Below are positions 1-8,513 of a DNA stretch of 30,865 bases, piece after piece. The translations under genes and the position numbers were made by a program. Source of the stretch: Cladosporium sp. IMV 00045 (Eukaryota > Ascomycota > Dothideomycetes > Cladosporiales > Cladosporiaceae); assembly GCA_001931905.2 (NCBI GenBank), contig MSJI02000347.1, forward strand, positions 1-30,865. Reading direction: 5' to 3'. The stretch's first letter is position 1. Every line of letters starts with the position of its first letter. The notes beneath the pieces are model-generated. The model was not told the DNA's origin, ran no database searches, and saw only the letters and a list, made by a program, of their open reading frames with translations.

Positions 1-2381
1 TTTTTTGTCTGAGTTCAGAATATGGTGTGATGAAGGGGTGGTCCAGGCTTCGGGAGCATTTCGATCGATTTATCAAAGTCCCTTTCGCAGAACCCACCGC
101 TACGCAATCCTGAGCAGGCATCACGGCGTGGGCTGATCGTTGGCCGTGGACCGGAGGAGGAGCGAATCGATGCGTCGGGCAATTCTTCGACTCTCATGAC
201 CAAGACTCGCCGTATCGACGGACGTGAGCATTCCATTGCTTTGATTCGTCAATCGTACCTCATCGCATTCCATGTCGAATCTCCCAATGACGATAACGAT
301 CGTGAGGCCTTATAAACTCCCAGCAACCCATCCAACAGTGAACCCAACCCAACCAGTCAAGAACAAGCACAAATCGTCCATCCCATCCATAAACCTACAT
401 GCACCTACTCATCCCAAGCACATCAGTAATCGCGAAACACAGCGCTCAGTAGTAGTAGAGTCCCCCACCCCACCGTCAAGCAGAAGACCCTCACCACCAC
501 CACCATCACCCAAGAGAGTAAAAGCATCCACTCCCTTGAATCAAATCAAATCCCTCAATCCATCCCTGCGCCCCCATCAAACTGGTCGAACACCCCTTTT
601 AAATCCCGCAAGTCGCAATCCCAAGATCCAGAATCCAGCGCGGGACTCCATCCCAACCCATCGACCCGGTCACGTTGCTGTGCAGGCCGAAGACTGGGAG
701 GGAGAGCAGGCATCATCCCGGCCGGGGAGAATATTTGCTCAAGGAAGCATTTGTGGCTCTTACTAGTTACTACAGTATGTAGGAGGTACTAATGCGCGGG
801 CCTTCGGATCCATCTCCCAGCGCCGGCTGAAGGGTGATGGTTTGTCGGGCGTGTGGATGAGGTGCTGAGTCAGGGCCCCTTCCATTTCCATTCCAGACTA
901 CTCTCAGCATTAACGTTCCGACAAGACTTGACACGTAGATGCTGGCAAAGAGCCGGTGTGAGCTTGTGACGAGAATGACGAAACCGAGACTATCGTTAAA
1001 GCCACTACCCACATGTACCTGGCCTATCTATCCCCTTCTCTTTCCTACATCGATTAATCAGAGACGACGCCCGTGATATAGCCAACGCGAGTCGTTGTTC
1101 GATGATCGATGTTAAAAAGGTCGAAGGAGATCAATCGGATCTAATGCAAGCTTTGCAACATACCACTTCCTTGTAAATCGTTGAACGGTGGCCGATGGAA
1201 ATAGTTTCTATCTCGCATCCAATCGCCATGCTTGTGCATCTTGCCTTCTGCGGTGGGATTTGCAACATTGGGAATGTGATGCGTTGATGCTGTTTCGTAA
1301 TAATGGAGCGTGCCATTGTGAAGTCGTGCAGGATTTGTTCGCGATAAAGTGGGTTGATCGCGAGTAGTTCTAGACGGCGAATATCCGGGCTTGGATTGTT
1401 TTCTGCTTATTCTGAATTACTGCTTCGCGCCTAGTCCTTCTTGTAGCTCTCTCTGGATTTCACCGTAGTGCATTATCAACTTCATCAACTTGTGTGACAC
1501 GATGCTTATCGTCGTGTAGGCATATATGGTTTTATATCGATGGGTTGTCTCATTGGAAGCGGTGGAAATTGCTTGAAGAATCAAACTGTTGTTGCGAGAA
1601 CTTGGTGGGAATGACATTATTGGAATTTTCGTGGATACGTCTGCGAAATCTTATTGTAGTAGATGAAGGGAAGAATGAGAGGAAATAACTTACCTCATTA
1701 GTCTTAAGCTGAGGACGATAGAAAGATCCTCCTTCAGGTATGGAGATGTCAAGAAGTAGCTGAGGCTAAATGAGGCGGTAGGTTTACTAGCTCTTCAGTG
1801 AAAAGATCAAATTGATCTCTATACAACCTAGCGACAGGATATACTCGTCGTACAAGCTAAGAACAGAGTGAAAATACCTGACTCTCATTGTAGATATATT
1901 CCACAACGTTTTTTGATTCCCAAGTACCTGCATCCCGCCATTGAAAGATACCAATCGCATTCGATAGGCCAATGAGAAGTCAAAAGCTGGAGCGTTAGAT
2001 TTGATTGAGGGCCAAATCTTGTTACAGAGAAATCGACATCCTCGCATCTCATCAGGTCTTGATCATTCTCGACCTACGAGCTGCAAGAAAATACCGTGCG
2101 TATCACAAGTCTTCTTCAGCCTGATGATGGTCCCTTGCTTTGCTGGAGCATACCCGCTTTGCCCCACAAAGCTTCGCCAGCTCTCTCCGAGGTGACGAAA
2201 GTGTCCGCTGCCGCTCTAGAATGATGTCTTGCCTCGCTTTCCCAGTTCCAGACCTCAAGCGAACCAACATACCTATACCTCTGCTGAACCTCACACGCAC
2301 CCACAAACTACAGGCCGAAAAGAGACACCATACAACCCTCTTGAAGAAGCGAGCGACTGACTGGCCGCAACAACCACCACC
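1..2381. other. Gene-poor left flank, no confident gene
   Basis: No gene is supportable here. About 270-760 is C/A-rich low-complexity sequence whose long open frame is Pro/Ser/Thr-rich and matches no family I know. About 1080-2000 is visibly more AT-rich than the neighbouring coding DNA. It holds several short minus-strand open frames and one strong splice-donor-like sequence (GTAAGT read on the minus strand, near 1693), but I cannot assemble a convincing protein. The last 200-300 bases are presumably the promoter and 5' leader of the SDR gene that starts at 2382, with a good start context (ACCACC before the ATG). Confidence 0.5.
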
Positions 2382-3134
2382 ATGAAAATCGTCCTCACCG
2401 GCCCAACCGGCTTCATCGGCAGCGAAATCCTGGAACAAACCCTCACAAACCGCTACATAGAACACATCTACTGCCTGACCCGCCGCGCTCTGCCCGACCA
2501 ATACAGCACGCACCCCAAAGTGACGCAAGTCCAGCACGACAACTTCGACGACCTGCCCGACCACCTCTTCACGCGCTTCCGCGGCTGGGGCGTCGGCGGC
2601 TGCATCTGGGCGCTCGGATCGCCTGTCAACTCGCACAAAAACCTGGAGGAAGCACAGAAGACGGGCATCTCCTATCCCGTGCAAGCGGCGGAGAAATTCG
2701 CCCGCTTCTGCGCGCCGGAGTACATGGAGACGCAGGCGACGGGCGGGTTCGTGAAGCCTTTCAGATTCATTTTCATGAGCTTCTGGGGCGCGGAGGAGGA
2801 TCAGTTCCGCTCACTGTGGCTGTGGGCGGATACCAGGAGGATTAAAGGAGCGGCGGAGAAGGGGCTCTTCGATGTTATGGACTCGAGCGAGGTGGTGGAT
2901 GGGAAGAAGTGTCTCGATGTGATTTCGTTGAGGGTCGGGACTGTTTTGGCCAAGGGGGATGCGATTACCAGTATTCTTGCCATGGGCACGGTGCCGAGTA
3001 TTACGGTTGATCGGCTGGCCAAGACGGCGGTGCAGAAGTGTTTGGTGGGCGATGTGGATTACAGGAGGGTGCTGGAGAATGCGGATGTGTTGGGGGATGA
3101 CTGGGCGATGGTTAATAGGATTCATGCTACATGA
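2382..3134 (+). CDS. TIP30/HTATIP2-like atypical short-chain dehydrogenase (NAD(P)-binding Rossmann protein)
   Basis: A single-exon gene encoding 250 residues. The N-terminus has the Rossmann glycine motif G7-x-x-G10-x-x-G13 in the order GPTGFIG, straight after the first beta strand. A Thr-Arg-Arg after strand two is the kind of basic pair that favours NADP(H). The middle part (Cys-Ile-Trp-Ala-Leu-Gly, then a helix starting Tyr-Pro-Val-Gln-Ala-Ala) and the later Arg-Ile-Lys-Gly-Ala-Ala-Glu block follow the layout of HTATIP2/TIP30-like atypical SDRs. The usual catalytic Tyr-x-x-x-Lys is not obvious: the expected strand reads Phe-Ile-Phe-Met-Ser-Phe. It may therefore bind cofactor without classical SDR chemistry. 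The start is the first ATG in frame. The substrate is unknown. It converges with the minus-strand gene ending at 3534. Confidence 0.85.
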   Translation: MKIVLTGPTGFIGSEILEQTLTNRYIEHIYCLTRRALPDQYSTHPKVTQVQHDNFDDLPDHLFTRFRGWGVGGCIWALGSPVNSHKNLEEAQKTGISYPVQAAEKFARFCAPEYMETQATGGFVKPFRFIFMSFWGAEEDQFRSLWLWADTRRIKGAAEKGLFDVMDSSEVVDGKKCLDVISLRVGTVLAKGDAITSILAMGTVPSITVDRLAKTAVQKCLVGDVDYRRVLENADVLGDDWAMVNRIHAT

Positions 3135-3533
3135 ACGTGAAAGCGAGGCTTTGGGGGCCGGGTCTCCTTTTTCTTCCCTGTTTTTCTGTGCTGGAGATTG
3201 GATTCTTAATGATTGCCTTTTGACGCAGTTCATCAGCATGTCTGGATTCTTCGGTGGAGTTATGGAATTGGGTGTAGGCACAAGGGCTTGGTATGAAATT
3301 CCGATTGTCTTTCTTCCATCTGCACTGTTCGTATCGCTGAGCTAATCTCCTCTCGTCATTCTCTCAGCAAGAACGGTCCTTCCGAATTTCGTTACCCAAA
3401 ACGCATGAATCACAAACTCTGACAGTCCTTTCTTTGAGAAACATCTTCCAGTCAAAAGGAAAAGTAAAGCTCCTCTGGACCATTTCCAGCAGAACGACTT
3501 TATCCTCCGCTCAGGATGAGAGCTGAAATGTTA
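3135..3533. other. Convergent 3' intergenic region
   Basis: These 399 bp lie between the stop codons of two convergent genes and should hold both 3' UTRs. I see no conserved open frame, no repeat of note and no RNA gene. Confidence 0.6.
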
Positions 3534-4460
3534 CTAGAAGAAACTCGGAACGAAGTCACTGCCATCGCTCTCGTCGCCCACATCACGCTTGAATACACGC
3601 TTCTTGGACGGCCCGCCTTTCTCGCCATTGGCAGTCTTGCCCTGCGGAGTCGGGTGGCCATTGGTGTTGCCAGCGGAGACGGCAATCGAGTCGAGATCCA
3701 TCTCCTCGACACCCTCGGCGACAGTATTGGTGGTGCCGTTGACCGCAGTGCTAGTGACGATGGTAGTGTTGACGTCAACTTCCTCGGCGGACGCTTCGGC
3801 ATCGGCGTCCTCGTCCTCATCGTCTTCGCTCGGCTGCTGGTAGGACTTGGCAAGGCTCTTAGAGCGGCGAGACAGCGAGGAACGAGGTGCGACGGAGGCC
3901 TTACTAGCGATGAGCATCTTACGCTCGTCGTTGGTGTCTTCCTCTAGCACGTCGCTCATTTCGTCGCTAGAGGATTTGGTGGTACGCTTGCGCTTGGCAC
4001 TGCGGGACGGGGTGGCGTTATTGGTGTTATTGTTAACGGACTTGCGAGCCGTCGTCGGTGTCTTGCTGCTGGTCGGGGTTTTGGCGACGGCCACCTTGCG
4101 CGGCGTGGACTTGGGAGTGCCACCGCTACCAGAGGTCTTCTTCTTGAGCTTATCGATGTGCTCTTTGATGGCTTTGGCGCTGAAGGCTCGTTAGCTCTGT
4201 CTGGAAGATTGTAAAAGGGGTATCATTAGGGAGCTCACGTTGGGGCATAGTCGTCGATGCCGGTGTCCTCTACATTGTTTTGTCAGTATGTATTGGAAAC
4301 TCGAGTCTTGGCTCTACGATATTTGGGAACTGAACATACGGTACTCCTTCTTGTATGCCGCTGCGAGAGCGGCGAAGCCTTCGCCATTAATGTTGGCTCT
4401 GTCGAGGACAAGGATGAACAAGCGCGAGTCGCGAGCGTCGGTCCACGTCGTGCCTCCCAT
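3534..4460 (-). CDS. Small SANT/Myb-like protein with a basic Ser/Thr/Pro linker and acidic tail
   Basis: I read three exons on the minus strand: 4460-4340, 4269-4239 and 4179-3534, giving 265 residues with frame kept throughout. The introns start GTATGT and GTGAGC; the second has a CTAAC branch site close to its acceptor. Residues 1-66 look like a small three-helix domain: Trp6 near the start, a Leu/Ile-rich first helix, a central helix ending in Lys-Lys-Glu-Tyr, and a third helix ending Lys-Leu-Lys-Lys-Lys. This resembles the Myb/SANT-type N-terminal domain common in fungal hypothetical proteins. The rest is low complexity: Ser/Thr/Pro/Lys repeats like those of chromatin proteins (about 67-125), several Asp/Glu-rich clusters, and a Lys/Arg patch before the C-terminal Phe-Phe. 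A nuclear, DNA- or chromatin-associated role is inferred. It lies in tandem with a similarly built gene at 5385-5978. No specific function is recognised. Confidence 0.75.
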
Positions 4461-5384
4461 GATGATTAGGATGCTAGGGTGTGGATGATGGAAGGCTTGC
4501 AGGGAGAAGGCAGGGAGGAGGTGGGAGGAGGTGGGGAGTGGATCACAGCCACAGAAGAAAAGGTTGGGTTGCAGGGAGGATGTGAGAGGAAGTGCAAGGT
4601 GAGCAAGTTGGAGAGAGGTGGATGTGTGTTTGTTGCGTGGGCAACCTGGGTCGCGGCTGCCTAAACTACTCAATCATGTGACGAATGGGAGTGAGTGAGA
4701 AGTGAAAAGTGAATGTGTTTGTTGGAGGTCTCTCAAGTGACTGTCCTCATTGCCACAAAGTTAATCAGTCTCAAAAAGGTCTCAACAAGATCGAATTTGA
4801 AAACAATATAGTCCTCATCAATTACAGATTCGAAACGGAGCATCACGCAACTCACACACTGCAGCCTCGATCTGTTTGCATTTCTACCGGTTCTCTGATT
4901 ATCTTCCAAGATGTCCATGTTGATTTCACTTCTGTCTCAGCACTGCAACCTACGCGTACCCCTGTAAGTGCATGCATCATGCATGCATTTTATTCACTCT
5001 GCCGTGTATCGAAAATGCATGCTGGTTGCCGTACCTTTCCCCGATGCTTCGATATGCGCCTTTGACAGATTTGACCTAGCTGGACGTGGGTAGTCTGCAA
5101 TCTGTCACATTTTGTTCTATCTGCGCGGAGAGATCGGTGCGTTTGCCCCTAGCTGTTAAAGATCTTCGTGGTGTTTGGGTGCGATATGGGAATAATCGGT
5201 ACCGACAAATGTGGTACTTAATTGTACTCTACGAGATATGCCAGAAGCTTGTGCTGTTTCCATAGCCGCATGTGTGCCTCGCGTTGCTACTCATACATCT
5301 TTATCGATTGCTTTTCGTCAACCAGACCAGGCCTTCTTTGGTTTGCGTGTATTGGCACACCAGCACAGTGGAATGAAGGCCTGC
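4461..5384. other. Intergenic region between the two SANT-like genes
   Basis: It holds the promoter and 5' leader of the gene starting at 4460 and the 3' region of the gene ending at 5385. A G/A-rich (minus-strand C/T-rich) tract lies just upstream of the 4460 start, about 4490-4620. A perfect ATGCATGC-type palindrome sits at 4969-4987, with another ATGCATGC at 5015-5022. Open frames here are short and not protein-like. Confidence 0.5.
4969..4987. repeat. 19-bp near-perfect palindrome of ATGCATGC type
   Basis: The sequence TGCATGCATCATGCATGCA has 9-bp arms that are perfect reverse complements around one central C. A further ATGCATGC lies about 30 bp downstream. It could be a protein-binding site or a small cruciform; no function is established from sequence. 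Confidence 0.6.
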
Positions 5385-5978
5385 TCAAAAATCAAACATG
5401 TTCCCCATGCCATCGTCAAATTCCATCGCACCCAGCGGGTTCTCCAAACGACCCAAATCCGCACCGCTGTTATCGACAATATCGCTGAAGGAGGTCTCAA
5501 ACGCCTCCTGCTTGACGAGACTTGGCTTCGGGGTCTTTTTGCTCGGCGTGCTCTTGCTGATACGGCTGTTGGAGACAGCTAATGATCTTGGTCAGCAACT
5601 CGTGGAACGAGATTTTTACAATAGCGGGCAATATGCTTTCAACTCACACTCAAGAGCGGCGGCGGACTTCTTCGGAGTCCTCGGCGGCTTGGACGGCGAC
5701 TTGCGGGAGGAAGTCACTTTGACTTGCTTGCCACCCCGGACTGCTTCCTGGAGCTCTTTGGCACGCCGTTTGACTGGGCGCAGGCGGTTCTCAATCGTAT
5801 CGTACGTGGCTCCGAAATGGGTTGCGACGCTGCTGATGTCGACCTAGTTTTCGGTTAGTCGGCGTGATTAACGAGGAAGTAAGGAGTATTGTACTTTGAT
5901 GCCGGTAGCGAAGATGGCAGCAACAAGTTTCTCCCAAGCGTCGACTGAGTCCCAGGCAACTTGTCCCTTGCCAGGCAT
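5385..5978 (-). CDS. Small SANT/Myb-like protein with a basic tail, tandem to the 3534-4460 gene
   Basis: Three exons on the minus strand: 5978-5895, 5843-5648 and 5578-5385, for 157 residues. Donors read GTACAA and GTGAGT; acceptors read CTAG and TTAG, the first preceded by GACTAAC. Residues 9-60 form a compact helical domain: Trp9 and Trp15, a Leu-Val-Ala-Ala-Ile-Phe first helix, then a helix around Ser-Val-Ala-Thr-His-Phe-Gly and a third helix with Thr-Ile-Glu-Asn-Arg-Leu followed by Lys-Arg-Arg. This spacing fits a Myb/SANT-like fold. A Lys/Ser/Thr/Pro-rich tail follows (about 75-120), then a short acidic end with Glu-Phe-Asp-Asp. The architecture matches the neighbouring gene, but intron positions differ, so recent duplication is not shown. 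A nuclear or chromatin role is inferred only. Confidence 0.75.
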
Positions 5979-6644
5979 GATTGAGGTTGACTTGGGTAGT
6001 TTGATGTTTGTGTTTGGAAGCGAGTTTCGGGTGCAAATGGGACCACAGGAATCAACGAGAGTAAACTGGAAAACCAGCGAGTGTGCAAGAGATTGAGAGA
6101 GGGAGGTAGAGGAAGAGAAGTGGAAGCAAGATGTGAGTCTCGTGAAGCACTGGTGAAGTGACGTTAGATCGCAGCAGAACTGCTGCCATGACTGCCTAAC
6201 ACATGTGAAAGTCGCGCAGTGAGTCTCGACAGCAGTCACTGCAACAGAACGAGGTCTGAGCTAATGTCGATGCCGTCGTGCCAATTCATGTGAGTATGTG
6301 ACAGAATGCATGTCTGCCTGTTGCTCTTTGCAACTCGCCCACGCCGGCTGCTTGTAAGCAAATCACAGTCTCGAAAATCATGTTTCACAAAAGTGCCATG
6401 CATGCACTATACGCCTCTGCCCGCGACGACGTGTTCGAGTCCTGCCCATAAAATGTGAGAGATCACGTCTTCCATGCTTGTGGCGTCGGCTTTCTTGAGC
6501 CGCGAGCCGCCACATGCAGGGCAATCTCGACATGTCCGTTCCAGAAACCCGGATTGCTTTCCACGCGAAGCACAATATGTGACAATACATGCAATGCATA
6601 AAAACAAACGCAAACGTGGCGTGAGACCTGAGATTGTCATTCCT
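5979..6644. other. Intergenic region between a SANT-like gene and DRG1
   Basis: It contains the promoter of the minus-strand gene starting at 5978 and the 3' region of the DRG1 gene ending at 6645. Several GCATGC/ATGCAT-type words recur (near 6307, 6397-6404 and 6586-6598), echoing those on the other side of the 5385-5978 gene. No gene is seen. Confidence 0.5.
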
Positions 6645-8122
6645 CTATTGTGCTGCCAGACCGCTCTTGGTGCCCACAATGCTCACAACATCCTCGTCTG
6701 CGACCATATGCCCCATTCCCACTCTCTGCGGCACATGCTTCGCGCTCGCGCCCCACACGAGAGCATACTTGAAGCTGTCCTTCAGAGTTCTGTGAATTGC
6801 ATCGCAGACATCTTCGATGTTGCTGTTGGCTCTCACGATGAGCGCTTCGTCAAATGACGGCTCGACACCCTTGCGTTTGGTGTAGATGCGCATGAGCTGC
6901 AGCTCATCCCAGCATCTTTCGACGACCTCCTGAACTCCAAGATCAAGCTCACACGACATGACAGCTGTGTTTGGCTCGCGTGCAAGATTGTCAAGGTGCT
7001 CTAAGCTGATGCTGTCGATCTTGTTGTAGACGTAGAGACACTTGATGTAAGTCCTGTGGTCTTTCATGATGACGTCGATGAACTGGTCGACGGTGGCTGC
7101 AAAAGAGTTAGTGAGTGCTTTTCGGTGCATCCTTTCAAGCATCGTGACTACAAAGTAGAATGGTGTCCAGACATACCTTCTTCATCACGCACCAGGACCT
7201 CGCAGTTCAGAATGCGGTAATCCTTCAAGATGTTGTACAGCATCTTCTCGTCCAGGTGCTTGGGCGGGGTTTGGAAGGTGATTTTGACACCGCCCGCCTT
7301 CTTTGGCTTGAGGTAGATGTTCGGAGGCTCCTGGTTAAGTCTGATACCCACAGCTTCCAATTCTGCCTCCAGAAGCGCTCTCTGCTCGGCCCGTTTGGTT
7401 GCGTCGAGTACCATGACAACCATGTCGCTGGTCTGATTTTTGTTAGCAAACCATGCTGCATAATCAAATGACAGATGAAGCGAACCTTTGCTGCCGAGAT
7501 GACTTGTCTTCCACGACCCTTTCCCTCTGAAGCGCCCTCGATGATACCAGGCAAATCGAGGATTTGGATTTCAGCACCGCCATATTCGAGCACACCAGGA
7601 ATGGCCGTGAGCGTGGTGAAAGAGTATGCTGCAATCTCTGACTTCGTCTTGGTGATCTTCGAGAGGAACGTTGATTTACCGACAGAGGGAAAACCGACCA
7701 ACGCTATTCTCGCGTCACCAGATTTTGAGACGTCGAATCCCTGGCCACCAGCACCCCCTGCTCCTTGGGCAGGCTCAAGCAGCTGTGCTCGTAGACGGGC
7801 GAGCTTTCTGTTGGTGTTGTCAGTACCTACTTCAAATGGCCGTCAAAGTCGTCGCACATACCCTTTCAACAGACCAAGATGATAATCTGGCTATAATCAG
7901 CGAATATTCGCAGTTAAACGGGTGGGATGAATTTACTTGTCGCCTTGTTCTCTATGAAGTGTTAGTGAGGTTCATTCGCCACATAATTTTGAAGTCATGA
8001 CAGATACATACTCTGTGTCCTCGCCATCTCATCCTCAATCCTACAAAGCTGTCAGAAAAGCAAGAGACATCAATAATCGTCCTGAAGACATACTCCTTAA
8101 TCTTTTCCGTGATGTTGACCAT
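6645..8122 (-). CDS. RBG1: DRG1/Rbg1-family GTP-binding protein
   Basis: A conserved cytosolic GTPase of the OBG/DRG family, known to associate with translating ribosomes together with a Tma46/DFRP1-type partner. Seven exons on the minus strand: 8122-8094, 8040-8012, 7951-7937, 7886-7862, 7807-7486, 7432-7177 and 7096-6645, giving 375 residues, close to the usual ~367-370. The N-terminus Met-Val-Asn-Ile-Thr-Glu-Lys-Ile is the family signature. G1 is Gly71-Phe-Pro-Ser-Val-Gly-Lys-Ser78, G3 is Asp117-Leu-Pro-Gly and G4 is Asn250-Lys-Ile-Asp253; the last ~80 residues form the TGS domain. The four 5' exons are very short (29, 29, 15 and 25 nt), but each is fixed by frame and family sequence. The C-terminus is a few residues longer than usual after the Ser-Ile-Val motif. 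It is divergent with the P5B ATPase gene. Confidence 0.93.
7937..7951 (-). other. 15-nt microexon of the DRG1 gene
   Basis: Between two introns the minus strand carries only 15 coding nucleotides, completing Lys20 and encoding Asn-Lys-Ala-Thr plus the first base of Asn25. This restores the family sequence Thr-Gln-Lys-Asn-Lys-Ala-Thr-x-Tyr-His-Leu-Gly exactly. The upstream acceptor is CATAG, the donor is GTAAAT and the next acceptor is GCCAG. Confidence 0.8.
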
Positions 8123-8513
8123 TTTGGCGGTTTATGGCTCACTGAGAGCGAGCGTCACTGGCTTGCTGATGACCTTGGTTTCAGTCTTTGGCTGAGTCTT
8201 CTAGATGTTTTGTATCCCGCTCAGTCCAGGAAATGTGTTTGGTGTATTGTTATATGCTCGCCGTTGTGGCCGCCAGTCAGTATGCGGGCGTGACTTGCGC
8301 TGTCGCAGAAATGTCGCTGAACGAGGAATTTGGGTGGGGGAGAAACGAGCCGAATCGGGTAGGTTCAGCGCCAGCCGCGTCCTACTGAGAAACGGGTCAG
8401 GCGCTCCAACTCTTTTCCTCTAGGCTTGCTTGCCATCTCTTACTGATTTCTGCTAGTCAGTCGACAATGTGCTGAGGTGCTTTTCTTTCGAGGCAACTGT
8501 CTCATGATACAAC
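8123..8513. promoter_or_regulatory. Divergent promoter region of DRG1 and P5B ATPase
   Basis: 391 bp separate two divergent start codons, so both promoters and 5' leaders must lie here. A C/T-rich stretch with TCCTCTAG near 8410-8422 precedes the ATPase start at 8514, whose context is ACAACATGG. No clear TATA box is seen, as is usual for housekeeping genes. Confidence 0.6.

Noticed and set aside
272..766. 164-codon plus-strand open frame
   Set aside because: Pro/Ser/Thr/His low-complexity translation from a C/A-rich tract, with no recognisable domain.
2103..2684. 193-codon minus-strand open frame
   Set aside because: Its upstream half is antisense to the SDR gene and the rest covers that gene's leader. 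Composition is shadow-like (Ala/Val/Asp-rich).
3516..3947. 143-codon plus-strand open frame
   Set aside because: Antisense to the Ser/Thr-rich tail of the SANT-like gene, whose exons join in frame with good splice sites.
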